NCBI GenBank assembly: GCA_030770545.1
Contig: CM061098.1
Coordinates: forward strand, 4,668,001 to 4,732,000
DNA length: 64,000 nt
Direction of reading: 5' to 3'
Source of the DNA: Macropodus opercularis
Lineage: Eukaryota > Chordata > Actinopteri > Anabantiformes > Osphronemidae
The notes under the pieces are model-generated. The model worked only from the letters and a program-made list of their open reading frames with translations, was not told the origin of the DNA and did not search any database. The first letter of the stretch is position 1; each line of letters starts with the position of its first letter. Made by a program: the position numbers and the translations under genes. Positions 11,181-24,149 of this stretch are shown in pieces.

Positions 11181-11470
11181 AAGAACAGTACAGCTGTGCT
11201 ATTTTACCACTGCTGAATATCAGACCTTTACCCCATCAGATTTGTATACAAACATATTGTTCTCTCTTACTCACAATTTACACTAACCTGATAAATTCTC
11301 CAACCCTGTAAATGAATTTGCTGCATTATAGTCTGAAGAATTGTTTGTTGCCCTACCCACTGCTGATTACCTGGATCAGATGTGTGTCAGTCAGGAGATG
11401 GAAGATCAATTCACTTTGGCTTCCTCAGTTCCATCCTCATGTCAAATGATAACATTTAGCTTTTGACTGA
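11181..11470 (+). other. Partial intergenic block R, interrupted by retrotransposon
   Basis: It matches the 3' half of block R at 18,345-18,640 and 31,275-31,560. Its 5' half is lost at the retrotransposon junction. There is no gene. Confidence 0.6.
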
Positions 11471-11518
11471 ACACCTGATCCATGATTTATCCAAAGTCTT
11501 TTAATTCATACACGTTGC

Positions 11519-11543
11519 ATATACATACATACATACATATATG

Positions 11544-11603
<60 letters not shown>
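11519..11603 (+). repeat. CATA and GT microsatellite
   Basis: A run of CATA units is followed by about 26 GT units (11551-11603). The corresponding place upstream of unit 6 (about 18,680-18,725) has the CATA part followed by a G run instead, so the GT expansion is copy-specific. Confidence 0.85.
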
Positions 11604-11605
<2 letters not shown>

Positions 11606-11946
11606 AAACTTACTGATACGTGGCAGATGCTCGAGCAAGACAAGGACTCAAAAATAAGATTTTCTTTAAACAGAAGACAATGAGAGGATGTCAAACTATT
11701 GTTCAGATGCTGACAGCAAAAAAAACCTGAAATATTCTCCAGAGTTCGCCAAAGAAGAGTGAGATGTTAAAAGTGAATGAAAATAGAGGTAATACTCACT
11801 GCAGAGACCAGGATGAGACCAGTGTGACAGGAAGTGAGTTTTTGACTCTATTATGTGAAAACCAATCAGATGCATTTGACGCGTACGTCTCCCCTCCTTC
11901 ACTCACTGAAATGCCAGCAACTCTCCCCGTAAGACGCAATGTCAAG

Positions 11947-13632
11947 ATGATGGTGTTATGGGTTGGACTGCTTGTTCTGCATCCAGGTTGTAAGTACTGC
12001 AAACTTCTGTCCATTTGTTCTCTCAGTCAACAATGTTCAAACCAGTTAAGTCACATCTTACACTAAGTTGCTACAATGTTAATCGATTTAAATTCATGTT
12101 TTCTGTTCCTTCAGATTCTCAGGTTCCAGTGATCACTGTTGAGTTGGGTGAACCTGCAACCGTCACATGTGTGTTACCTAATGATTCCATCGACAATGAT
12201 GACCTGATGTGGTACAAGCAGAGGGCTGGAGATAAACTACAAACCATTGCGACAGTGTGGAGCTCCAGACACACACAGTACGCAGCAGAGTTTTCTGAAT
12301 CAAAACTGACTGTAAGAAAAACTAAGAACTTTAGCAACTTGACCATTTTGAAGACAACTGAAGAAGATGAAGCGATTTATCACTGTGCTGTAAACAAAGG
12401 TATTAATTCTGCATGGAGTGGAGCATATGTGTTAGTAAAAGGTAATAATGTCATTTGACTTTATAAACATAACATTTCTGTTACAATGGACAAATTCAAT
12501 TCATGTGATGTTTTAATATATTTCTAATAAATGTGAAATTCATTTAAAGCCATTTAAGTCATTTTGTTTTTCACAGGAAACACAGAGAGGACGTCAAACT
12601 ATTCAGTTGTTCAGACGTCGACAGTCTCTGATCCCGTCCGTCCAGGAGACTCAGTGACTCTCCAGTGTTCAGTCCTCTCTGACTCTGGCAACAAGACGTG
12701 TCCAGGAGGTCTCAGTGTTTACTGGTTCAGAGCCGCATCAGATGCATCTGCTCCAGGAATCATCTCCACTGATGGAAACAGTAAATGTGAGCAGAGATCT
12801 GAGTCTGTGAAGAGCTGCCGCTATCGCTTCTCTACCGTCAGCTCCTCTGATGCTGGGACTTATCACTGTGCTGTGGCCACATGTGGACGGATTTTATTTG
12901 GAGAAGGAACCAAACTACAGATCGGTACGATTTCATGTTCAACAGAGGATGTGAAAAATAAGAACAGGTCAACACACTCATCTTGTTCTTAATTAGAATC
13001 ATTCAGGTTATTTTCTTTTATCCAGATCAAAAAGAAAACGGACAGTTTGCTGCTCTAGTGACGTTAACAGTTTGTTTGACCATTTCTGTAATCGGACACA
13101 TTGTTTTCATCTGTTGCCGAACTCCAAGATCAGTGTGTGAGCAACGTAAAGGTGAGTGTTGTTTAGTTTACCACATATTTATTAGTGAAAGTTAAATAAA
13201 AATATTGTACAAATATTAATTGTTACACAACGACAATTATTGGACATAATTTAATTTAATGTTTAAAAATCAAGGTAAGCACTTAAAAACTAATATTCTA
13301 TATTTTTATTTATAATTAGGAAGACAATATGTCTCTACACAAGCAAAAGGTAGAAGGTCCAGCCAACCAGGGCACGATACCGTAAGTGAAGATACAAACC
13401 ACATTTATTGTTTCTATTAAGATGATTCTCAGTAGCAACAACATGACATGAATAATGGGTTTTATTTGGTCCACAGACTGAAAGTGTAGAAGACCTGAAT
13501 TATGCAGCGTTACATTTTTCTGGAGGAAAACGTACAAGAGGAAGGAAGAAGAACGAGCTGAAGACTGAACAATGTGTTTATTCTGACATTAAACGTGGGC
13601 ATAACTTACAACAAGCTGTAGGTTTGGTTTAG
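11947..13632 (+). CDS. nitr: NITR unit 4, type A (ITIM tail)
   Basis: Exons: signal 11947-11989, V 12115-12441, I 12577-12924, membrane 13026-13151, tail 13320-13381 and 13477-13632; 353 residues. The V domain has DSIDNDDLMWYKQRAG, WSSRHTQYAAEF and YHCAVNKG. The I domain has six cysteines and FGEGTKLQI. The membrane exon reads FAALVTLTVCLTISVIGHIVFICC. The tail holds RQYVST, LNYAAL (ITIM) and CVYSDI and ends AVGLV-stop. A poly(A) signal lies at 13998-14003. Its V resembles type-B units 3 and 5 more than type-A units 6 and 11, so V and tail do not co-segregate. Confidence 0.83.
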
Positions 13633-14216
13633 AATCTGAACTTCAGTAAAAGTAAAGCTGGTCCGTTCCACTTAAACTTGACTCATGAAGAGGTTATGAT
13701 AAAGGTCAAGGTCAGCACACAGACGAGCGTTCTATGATGCCTGTTCAATCACAGTTTGAATCCTCGTGTGTGTAAGTTGAACGTCATGTGCGTAAATTTC
13801 AAAATGAACTTTTACATTGTGAGATGATTTAGGATGAAATAACAGGCTGTAATATTAATGTGATTTCATCAGTTCCTTCAAACTATGGATTTGGGGGACG
13901 CATTATTATTTTTTACATTGCTGTAACCGTGACTATGTTTATCTTTGTTTATGTTGAGTATTTAAAAATTAATCTGTGCTTGAAATATTATGTCAACAAT
14001 AAATGAAGTTGCTTGTCCTTGTGTTTAAGAGCTTAAAAAGGTAAATAAGACCATCATGGGTTCGTGGAGGCTCTTTATTTATATTGCAGAGTGAATCATA
14101 GTGCAGACATTAATTAGGAAGGTTTACACAAATACACACATTTAGTCTAATGCACAAAGATAAAGGCTAAATAGAAGATAGCTAACAGGGCAGCATCACT
14201 GAGGTGCTGTATAAAA

Positions 14217-14962
14217 CAGGGGTTAACTCTAATTACCTGGGGGCCTGAGTCTGGTTGAGGTTTTTACAAAAAGCTTTGTTAAAATATCTACTCTTCTCAA
14301 ATGTCATTACTAATAGTTGTTTAACTTCAAAGGGTTCTTCTGAACATAAACTGTCCTGAATGTGAACGGACTCTTGAAGAACATGAACAGTTCTTCTGAA
14401 CATGGCTGCTCTTGCCTCCTCTCACACAACTGAGACAAATTTGGCTCGAGACCCTTAGAATGACTTGAACACGAATTTTGAATGTTACCCTCTTTTCAAA
14501 ATTTATTACAATCGAAAACTAAAAACACATACTTAAGATAGCATTCATTTAAAAAAAAAAAATCATGTTGTAGCGATAGTAACACTGTGGCTGCGGCCAC
14601 TTTCCCACTGTTTATGACTTGGAATAGCTATGTGTTCGTTATGTCCAGGTGTTGTAGTTTTGACGTGTTTATTTGTTGTGTGTTACGTTGTTATGTCAGT
14701 ATATATAAAGGATGTCGACCGGCACCGTGACGGTAGGTGATGTGTGTTGTGGTTACGCTGATCCAAGAGTGAATGAAGCTACTGAAGCCAAAGACGCGAT
14801 TAGCTGTAGCTTAGCTTAGCTTAGCTGTAGTTTAGCTGCACCAGTTAGCTTGCCAGCAAACGGCGTCGATCCAAACCTACGGATCATTACAATGTAAAAT
14901 TTCCGAGCCACGTTGACATTCAGCTTCTATGTCGTCCTGCGTCCGCGGGTTTGAGACCCTTG
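14217..14962. mobile_element. hAT-like non-autonomous element, copy 2
   Basis: It has the same left end (CAGGGGTTAACTCTAATTACC) and right end (CGGGTTTGAGACCCTTG) as the copy at 1471. It sits in the same position behind a type-A unit, so the insertion predates duplication of the units. Relative to copy 1, part of the left end is deleted (about 14,245-14,270). Confidence 0.55.
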
Positions 14963-15620
14963 TCTAGATGATGTATTCTGTGTTAATGCTGCTTTGCAAC
15001 AACACTGCTTTGTGCACATAATGACCCAGATGCTATGAAACTAACAGGACGACAGGTAGACTGCGTTCAGCCACTAATATTAATCTACAGCATAACATGG
15101 TGGACAGGGGAGTAATTAGGCAACTCAGGTGCGACAGATTTCATCTCTGTAGTATTGAACGTTTCATACTACAGCGATGAGATGCTGTCACTCAGTGGCC
15201 TCAAAGGAGGAGGAGGAGGAGGACGTCCATGAGTCTGTGTCAGACATCAGGGGAGATGCCTGAAGCTCTCAGACGACGTGAGAGGTCTGTTAACACACCT
15301 GTACAGAATCTTTGGTTTTTATCTATATGTTACATTTAGCTGTGATAACAACCACAACAACTGCTTTTAAGACTGAAGTAACATGAAAAGAAAAAAAAAC
15401 ATACAGAAAAAGTGAGAGATCTCAAAAAAAGAGTGAGATGTTAAAAGTGAATGAAAATAGAGGTAATACTCACTGCAGAGACCAGGATGAGACCAGTGTG
15501 ACAGGAAGTGAGTTTTTGACTCTATTATGTGAAAACCAATCAGATGCATTTGACACGTACGTCTCCCCTCCTTCACTCACTGAAATGCCAGCAACTCTCC
15601 CCGTAAGACGCAATGTCAAG

Positions 15621-17305
15621 ATGATGGTGTTATGGGTTGGACTGCTTGTTCTGCATCCAGGTTGTAAGTAATGCAAACTTCTGTCCATTTGTTCTCTCAG
15701 TCAACAATGTTCAAACCAGTTAAGTCACATCTTACACTAAGTTGCTACAATGTTAATCGAGTTAAATTCATGTTTTCTGTTCCTTCAGATTCTCAGGTTC
15801 CAGTGATCACTGTTGAGTTGGGTGAACCTGCGACCGTCACATGTGTGTTACCTAATGATTCCATCGACAATGACGACCTGATGTGGTACAAGCAGAGGAC
15901 TGGAGATAAACTACAAACCATTGCGACAGTGTGGAGCTCCAGACACACACAGTACGCAGCAGAGTTTTCTGAATCAAAACTGACTGTAAGAAAAACTAAG
16001 AACTTTAGCAACTTGACCATTTTGAAGACAACTGAAGAAGATGAAGCGATTTATCACTGTGCTGTAAGCGAAGGTATTAATTCTGCATGGAGTGGAACAT
16101 ATGTGTTAGTAAAAGGTAATAATGTCATTTGACTTTATAAACATAACATTTCTGTTACAATGGACAAATTCAATTAATGTGATGTTTTAATATATTTCTA
16201 ATAAATGTAAAATTAATTTAAAGCCATTTAAGCCATTTTGTTTTTCACAGGAAACACAGAGAGGACGTCAAACTATTCAGTTGTTCAGACGTCGACAGTC
16301 TCTGATCCAGTCCGTCCAGGAGACTCAGTGACTCTCCAGTGTTCAGTCCTCTCTGACTCTGGCAACAAGACGTGTCCAGGAGGTCTCAGTGTTTACTGGT
16401 TCAGAGCCGCATCAGACGCATCTGCTCCAGGAATCATCTCCACTGATGGAAACAGTAAATGTGAGCAGAGATCTGAGTCTGTGAAGAGCTGCCGCCATCG
16501 CTTCTCTACCGTCAGCTCCTCTGATGCTGGGACTTATCACTGTGCTGTGGCCACATGTGGACGGATTTTATTTGGAGAGGGAACCAAACTACAGATCGGT
16601 ACGATTTCATGGTAAATGACGTATTATTCAAGGTATGTTCGTGATTTAACAAGGATTAGATTTGGGTATTTCTTTGTATTCCAGAACAAACCATAGAGGT
16701 TAAATTCATTGCACTGGTGACGTCAATAATCCTTTTGGCCATTTCTGTGATTGGACACAGCGTTTTCATGTGTTCTCACGCTTCAAGCCCAGTAAACGAA
16801 CAATCTAACGGTAAGATAATTTTATATTTGTTTATCATTACGTAGCCTTAAATAACTAGCAGTAGCACAAATCTATTTAGAGACCAACATGTGGTCACAC
16901 ATGGCCAAGGTTATAATTTCCTGCATTTTGCTTTACTTCCTTGTTCGCGCCATCAAGAGCAATAGTAACAGCAGTAACGTAGTAAAACTGCATATACTGT
17001 ACTTCTCTATGCAGCAATATTATATTTAAACTACTGCCTTATGATTTGTTGTCCTTAATTAAACATCTAGCTCCTGTTGCTCTACAACAACATAGAGGTG
17101 GTTGGAACAGTCAACAGGTAAAGTGTTTAACGACTGAATTAGATTAAAACACGTCGTGTTTTTCTGTTAACTATAATTTCTTACGTTTTCCTAGAGGGAA
17201 GAGGACAAATGGGTTTATTCTGCTGTCGTCTTTACTGTGATGACAACGGAGGACGGTGCCGTGACACAAGTAAGAGCAGCAGAAAGAGAGAGGCTCTTGT
17301 TGTGA
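15621..17305 (+). CDS. nitr: NITR unit 5, type B
   Basis: Exons: signal 15621-15663, V 15789-16115, I 16251-16598, membrane 16685-16810, tail 17071-17117 and 17195-17305; 333 residues. The V domain carries DSIDNDDLMWY and WSSRHTQ as in unit 4, but YHCAVSEG and an SGTYVLVKG end. The I domain shares CRHRF with unit 3. The tail has WVYSAVVF and a Lys-to-Thr change after TVM. The usual AATAAA of type B is TATAAA here (about 17,550), so 3' processing may use AATAAA at about 17,672. The flank just upstream is shortened: the stretch from copy 2 of the hAT-like element runs quickly into the promoter. Confidence 0.82.
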
Positions 17306-19072
17306 AGGCTCTTGGTTTGACATCGTGACTTGAGTCTATTTTATTGTTTTATTTTGGAATCGTATGTAACTGTGTACATGCTAAGATGTTTCAGTTTCAT
17401 TGTTTAATGGGTTAGTTCTCTTGATTACGTCAAGTAAATGCAAATGCTTCAGTTTGTTTTCTATGCACATTGTGTTGCCTGCTGTGGTCCCACATCAAGT
17501 GAACCTGAAAAGCATCTTTCTTTTGTCTTTTTGTGGGAACCTTTCTTTTTATAAATGTAAGATGTTCAAACTTTTGTTGGAGTGTTTATGACTAAATCTG
17601 AACATAGATATTTGAATACATGCATGTAGTTTTTCCACTGTTTGAATAATCAAGAGATTATACAAAAACAAAAATAAATGAATTTTTGCTGCTTCTGTCT
17701 TTATTTTTGACTAATTTGCTGACATGACTATTTCTAGAACGACCTTATTAGACGTCACAGACTAGGATCAAAGTGCAAAGAACAGGAAACTTAGGAGAGT
17801 TAAAGGTTTAGGTTTGAGTCCTTTCGTTTGTCTCCAGACTCCCAGACCAGTTGTTATTTAACATTTACTTGTCTTAATTGTGTCTTGGCCATTTTTCGCT
17901 TCCTTCCTTTCCTTCAAACCAAACTTTGAAAAAATTTAGTTTTACTGAATTTTAATTGAACAAAATTGGCCAAGATGCTGTAGAACCAAGTGGTACAATA
18001 TCAATATAAATATGAAAGAGCTGAAGACCTGAAAATGCTCCAGAGCCTTGTTCAACATGTCATGAAAACAACAGAGACTGAGTAGTTTCACAGCCTTTCA
18101 AGTCAGACACGTTGCACTGCCCTGTGATCCTGCACCTCCAGTGTATTATATACTGCACCAGTCACCCACACTTTTCCAGCTTTACTCTGGTGCTGAACTA
18201 CTGTAGGATCAACATGAGCAAATGTTTGAATGGTCTAAATAACAACTGTCAGAAAGCAGAGCAATGCAGCCTGCACTACATCTGCAGCCCAGCCAGAGGG
18301 TCCGTGCTTTTACCCCTGTGGATGATCAGCGTACTGCAGAAAACAGTACAGCTGTGCTATTTTACCACTGCTGAATATTAGACCTTTACCCCATCAGATT
18401 TGTATACAAACATATTGTTCTCTCTTACTCACAGTTTACACTAACCTGATAAAGTCTCCAACCCTGTAAATGCATTTGCTGCATTATAGTCTGAAGAATT
18501 GTTTGTTGCCCTACCCACTGCTGATTACCTGGATCAGATGTGTGTCAGTCAGGAGATGGAAGATCAATTCACTTTGGCTTCCTCAGTTCCATCCTCATGT
18601 CAAATGATAACATTTAGCTTTTGACTGAACACCTGATCCATGATTCATCCAAAGTCTTTCAATTCAGACACGTTGCATATACATACATACATACATATAT
18701 GTATATATATGTGGGGGGGGGGGGTGTATACAACTTACTGATACGTGACACATGCTCGAGCAAGACAAGGACTCAAAAATAAGATTTTCTTTAAACAGAA
18801 GACACTGAGAGGATGTCAAACTATTGTTCAGATGCTGACAGCAAAAAAGAACCTGAAATATTCTCCAGGGTTCGCCAAAGAAGAGTGAGATGTTAAAAGT
18901 GAATAAAAATAGAGGTAATACTCACTGCAGAGACCAGGATGAGACCAGTGTGACAGGAAGTGAGTTTTTGACTCTATTATGTGAAAACCAATCAGATGCA
19001 TTTGACACGTACGTCTCCCCTCCTTCACTCACTGAAATGCCAGCAACTCTCCCCGTAAGACGCAATGTCAAG
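17306..19072. other. Unit 5 3' flank, block R and unit 6 promoter
   Basis: The 3' UTR is followed by a full copy of block R (about 18,060-18,660). Block R has an 89-codon open frame at 18112-18381, also present in the copies near 24.5, 31.2 and 43.4 kb. A CATA repeat and a run of about 12 G (18,713-18,724) follow, then the shared CCAAT promoter. No supported gene. Confidence 0.55.
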
Positions 19073-20759
19073 ATGATGGTGTTATGGGTTGGACTGCTTG
19101 TTCTGCATCCAGGTTGTAAGTACTGCAAACTTCTGTCCATTTGTTCTGTCAGTCAAAAATGTTCTAACCAGTTAAGTCACATCTTACACTAAGTTGCTCA
19201 ATGTTAATCGATTTAAATTCATGTTTTCTGTTCCTTCAGATTCTCAGGTTCCAGTGATCACTGTTGAGTTGGGTGAACCTGCAACCGTCACATGTGTGTT
19301 ACCTAATGATTCCATCGGTAGTGAAGAGGTGACGTGGTACAAGCAGAGGACTGGAGATAAACTACAAACAATTTTGACAGTGTGGACCTCTGGGCAAACA
19401 CAGAACACACAGTACGCAGCAGAGTTTTCTAAATCAGAACTGGCCGTAATAAAAACTAAGGACTTTAGCAACTTGACCATTTTGAAGACAACTGAAGAAG
19501 ATGAAGCGATTTACCACTGTGCTGTAAGCGAAGGTATTAATTCTGCATGGAGTGGAGCATATGTGTTAGTAAAAGGTAATAATGTCATTTGACTTTTCAA
19601 ACATTACATTTCTGTAACAATGTACGAATTCAATTCATGTGATGTTTTAATATATTTCTAATGAATGTGAAATTCACTTAAAGTTGTTTAAGTCATTTTG
19701 TTTTTCACAGGAAACACTGAGAGGACGTCAAACTATTCAGTTGTTCAGACGTCGACAGTCTCTGATCCCGTCCGTCCAGGAGACTCAGTGACTCTCCAGT
19801 GTTCAGTCCTCTCTGACTCTGGCAACAAGACGTGTCCAGGAGGTCTCAGTGTTTACTGGTTCAGAGCCGCATCAGACGCATCTGCTCCAGGAATCATCTC
19901 CACTGATGGAAACAGTAAATGTGAGCAGAGATCTGAGTCTGTGAAGAGCTGCCGCTATCGCTTCTCTACCGTCAGCTCCTCTGATGCTGGGACTTATCAC
20001 TGTGCTGTGGCCACATGTGGACGGATTTTATTTGGAGAAGGAACCAAACTACAGATCGGTACGATTTCATGTTCAACAGAGGATGTGAAAAATAAAAACA
20101 GGTCAACACACTCATCTTGTTCTTGATTAGAATCATTCAGTTTATTTCCTTTTATCCAGATCAAAAAGAAAACGGACAGTTTGCTGCTCTGGTGACGTTA
20201 ACAGTTTGTTTGACCATTTCTGTAATCGGACACATTGTTTTCATCTGTTGCCGAACTCCAAGATCAGTGTGTGAGCAACGTAAAGGTGAGTGTTGTTTAG
20301 TTTACCACATATTTATTAGTGAAAGTATTATACAAATATTAACTGTTACACAGCGTCAATTATTGGACATAGTTTAATTTAATGTAAAATAGTGAAAGTC
20401 AAAGTAAGCACTAAAACTATTATTCTACATTTTTATTTATAATTAGGAAGACAATATGTCTCTACACAAGAAAAAGGTAGAAGGTCCAGCCAACCAGGGC
20501 ACGATACCGTAAGTGAAGATACAAACCACATTTATTGTTTCTATTAAGATGATTCTCAGTAGCAACAACATGACATGAATAATGGGTTTTATTTGGTCCA
20601 CAGACTGAAAGTGTAGAAGACCTGAATTATGCAGCGTTACATTTTTCTGGAGGAAAACGTACAAGAGGAAGGAAGAAGAACGAGCTGAAGACTGAACAAT
20701 GTGTTTATTCTGACATTAAACGTGGGCATAACTTACAACAAGCTGTAGGTTTGGTTTAG
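19073..20759 (+). CDS. nitr: NITR unit 6, type A (ITIM tail)
   Basis: Exons: signal 19073-19115, V 19240-19575, I 19711-20058, membrane 20160-20285, tail 20447-20508 and 20604-20759; 356 residues. The V domain has DSIGSEEVTWY and a CDR2-like loop three residues longer (WTSGQTQNTQYAAEF), shared with unit 8 only. The I domain, membrane span and tail match unit 4, except STQEKG in the first tail exon. LNYAAL is the ITIM and CVYSDI the second motif. A poly(A) signal lies at 21125-21130. It pairs tail-to-tail with unit 7, and this pair is repeated as units 12 and 13. Confidence 0.83.
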
Positions 20760-22048
20760 AATCTGAACTTCAGTAAAAGTAAAGCTGGTCCGTTCCACTT
20801 AAACTTGACTCATGAAGAGGTTATGACAAAGGTCAAGGTCAGCACACAGACGAGCGTTCTATGATGCCTGTTCAATCACAGTTTGAATCCTCGTGTGTGT
20901 AAATTGAACGTCATGTGCGTGAATTTCAAAATGAACTTTTACATTGTGAGATGATTTAGGATGAAATAACAGGCTGTAATATTAATGTGATTTCATCAGT
21001 TCCTTCAAACTATGGATTTGGGGGACGCATTATTATTTTTTACATTGCTGTAACCGTGAATATGTTTATATTTGTTTATGTCAAGTATTTAAAAATTAAT
21101 CTGTGCTTGAAATATTATGTCAACAATAAATGAAGTTGCTTGTCCTTGTGTTTAAGACCTTAAAAAGGTAAATAAGACTATCATGGGTTCGTGGAGGCTC
21201 TTTATTTATATTGCAGAGTGAATCATAGTGCAGACATTAATTAGGAAGGTTTACACAAATACATTTATTCCAACATAACAGTGTAAGATGTGATCAGATC
21301 TACAGATATAGAACATTTTGAACAGGCAAGATACAGGACAGCTGAGGTCAGAGATCAAGACCAGCAAATTACAGCAGATTTAGGAAACCAGGTCATAGGT
21401 CATGAAACCTAAGGCCTTAATTATGTAGCCGCGCACGACTCACGCAGTGAAAAGATGAGACGAAAACAAGGTGTGTGGCCATGTTCTGCAAAACCAGGTA
21501 AAACTGTAATAAGTCACAGATTGAGACTAGTGGTAATTTAGCACAGGAAGTGGTTTGGTAATAAAATGTTTTCTGCATCAGGCTTGAGGCCTTTTTAAAG
21601 GCTAAATAGAAGGTTGCTAAGACTTTAGCAAAAGGTAGCTAACGGGGTAGCATCATTCAGGTAGCTAACACTTTAGCATAAGATAGCTAATAGGGTAGCA
21701 TCATTCAGGTAGCTAACAGGGTAGCAATGTTAAGGTGTAGAAGCTAACATAAGGTTGTAGAAGAGGGTTGAATGATTCGTTCTTATTACCACAACAGGGT
21801 GGGAACTAGCTGTGAACTGCACAAGACGTTTGAGTTATTTGAAACGTTTGGTGGCTTGAGCCGCTTGCTGCTCTAATTCCTAGTACTACTTCCTTTTAGG
21901 ATAAGAGAATCACAAACGGTAAAATACTGTAAGAACAAATGGAAACGTTTTATAATGTAACATAAAGAGCATGTGGTCTGTGTGGTTTGGGTTTCGTATG
22001 AATCGTATGATGAAACCCAAAAAGTAATAATTTCTTGTATTGGCACTT
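20760..22048. other. Convergent intergenic region between units 6 and 7
   Basis: It contains the unit 6 3' UTR, then a non-coding block (21,260-21,560), then a degenerate GGTAGCTAACAGGGTAGCAT minisatellite (about 21,600-21,740), then the 3' flank of unit 7. The same order recurs between units 12 and 13. No gene seen. Confidence 0.6.
21600..21745. repeat. TAGCTAAC minisatellite
   Basis: There are several imperfect copies of a unit of roughly 25-45 bp built on AAGGTAGCTAACNGGGTAGC with ACTTTAGCA inserts. The homologous array at about 40,405-40,550 has a different number and order of units. Confidence 0.6.
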
Positions 22049-23673
22049 TCAGATGCCAGTTCTGTGGAGCCACGCAGAGTCACACTGAGTATTAACCTGA
22101 GAATACACACATTCTTCATTCTTCAGCTCCTTCTTCTTTCTTCCTCTTGCAGCCTTCCCTCCAGCTAAATGTAACGCAGCGTAGTTCACGTCGCTTGTGC
22201 CGTCAGTCTGTGCAGCAAATACAACGTTTTGTAGTCATCGTGTTTTATTGTAGCAGTAGGGATTATGTGGATTATATATGCTTTGATAGATTTACTTACA
22301 TTATCGTGTCCTGGTTGATTCGAGGTGACATGTGTTGCTTGTGATGAGGTTCTTCCTAATGAAAATTAAAGGAATGTTAGTACAATGCTAGTTTTTTCAC
22401 TTGGGATTCTAAATAGTTACAATGTCAATAATTTTGCCTGAGTAGTAAGTTTTATTTCTTGTTTATTGTATATCCATAGTCGCTAATGCTTGAAAGGCTG
22501 TGGAACAGCAGAGGAGCAGAAAGCGAGGACAGACTGGAGTAGAGGGAATTGATCTGAGTGACAAAACTCCTACCTTTTAAATGATTAGACACTGGAGTCC
22601 GACAACAGATGAAAACAATATTTCCAGTCACAGAAATGGCCAAACAGACCGTTAGTATCACCAGTGCAATGAATTTAGAATTAACGTTTTGTTCTAGAAA
22701 ACAAAGGGAAAACTAACTTCAGAAAGACTAACATCATCCAGATATTACACGTCTGTAGTTTACCATGTAATCATACCAATGCTTAGTTTGGTTCCCTCTC
22801 CAAATAAAATCCGTCCACATGTGGCCACAGCACAGTGATAAGTCCCAGCATCAGAGGAGCTGACGGTAGAGAAGCGATAGCGGCAGCTCTTCACAGACTC
22901 AGATCTCTGCTCACATTTACTGTTTCCATCAGTGGAGATGATTCCTGCAGCAGATGCATCTGATGCGGCTCTGAACCAGTAAACACTGAGACCTCCTGGA
23001 CACGTCTTGTTGCCAGGGTCAGAGAGGACTGAACACTGGAGAGTCACTGAGTCTCCTGGACGGACTGGATCAGAGACTGTCGACGTCTGAACAACAGAAT
23101 AGTTTGACGTCCTCTCTGTGATTCATGCAGACATTTGGTGAAACAGAAATGACAAGTGAATCTATATTCTGTATAGAGAACTAATGTAGCGATGAAGGTG
23201 AAAAAAATATATACATAACTACCTTTTACTGACAAATACATCCCGGTCCAGGTAATAAAGGTCCAGTCCACGACTGCACAGTGATACATTCCCTCATCTT
23301 CTTCAGTCGTCCTCAAAATCGTCAGTGTGCTGACGGTTGTATTACGCTCTGATTTAAATCTTGGGGCAGAAATTTCAGGGCTAAACACAGGATTTGAACC
23401 GTGCTTCTGTATCATAATAAGTTTTAGGTTCTCCCCAGCTCTCTGCTTGTTCCAGTGGACATCTCTACGGCTGAAATCTTTGTTGTGTAAATCACATGTG
23501 AAGGTCACAAGTTCGTCAAGTTGAACTGTGATCACAGGAACAAGTGAATCTGAATGGAGGAAAAAAAAACAATTGTTAGATTATTTAAACATAACAATAA
23601 CGGAGGTGATTCCATTAACGCAGCACTTACGTCCTTGGTGAAGGAGAAGCAGTGTAACCCAGATCGTAGTCAT
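22049..23673 (-). CDS. nitr: NITR unit 7, type C (ITIM tail)
   Basis: Exons (minus): signal 23673-23631, V 23549-23223, I 23115-22777, membrane 22693-22574, tail 22355-22300 and 22207-22049; 347 residues. The leader is MTTIWVTLLLLHQG. The V family is different: FTCDLHNKDFSRRDVHW, NKQRAG (Asn where others have Tyr), YHCAVVDWTFITWTGMYLSVKG. The I exon lacks the first three codons because the usual CAGGAA acceptor is absent and the CACAG before AGAGG is used; the phase is kept. The membrane exon reads FIALVILTVCLAISVTGNIVF. The tail has VNYAAL (ITIM) and CVYSQV and ends HRTGI. All frames are open. Two CCAATCAC boxes lie upstream (about 23,736-23,775). Confidence 0.82.
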
Positions 23674-24149
23674 TCTGACACTGTCTTTATGTTTGTAAAG
23701 TTCTTAGTGATTGTCTGAGTGAAGGAGGAGAAATGGTTGTGATTGGTCAGTCTGTGAACTGCATGTGATTGGTTGTCGAGGATCTTAAAGCGCTCCGCCT
23801 GCCACGCTGGTCTGTCCTGGTCTTTGTGGAGCAAAGCGCCTCGTACCTTCAGGGAATTTTTATGTTCCTGTACTATATTGATGTGACGTTTTAAATTGAT
23901 TTTTATAATATATTCATATATATTTTAGTTTATGCTACGCTTTGTTAAATTGTTGTGTGTATATATTTATATGTGTTACAGGTTAGAGAGTGATGACATT
24001 TTGATTCTCTGTTTGTCCTGCACATATGGCAGGAGAAGGAGGCACAAACAGTGGTCACATGGATTCATTCACTCACCAATTAAGCCGTAGTTTCCAGAGC
24101 CAGTTGTCTCTTCTTTGCTTGTTTGTCAACTCTGTGCGCTACCACTGCC

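Noticed and set aside
11506..11694. Minus-strand frame with a long His-Thr run
   Set aside because: It is the translation of a GT microsatellite.
12577..12992. Read-through of the type A I exon into its intron (17 extra codons, then stop) as a secreted isoform
   Set aside because: The donor is good and the type B units stop at once. The frame is conserved only among recent copies, with no evidence of intron retention.
18290..18375. Alternate frame of block R ending TAENSTAVLFYHC, similar to the end of an Ig V domain
   Set aside because: The likeness is a few residues only, a stop follows the Cys, and no framework 1-3 or splice sites are found upstream.
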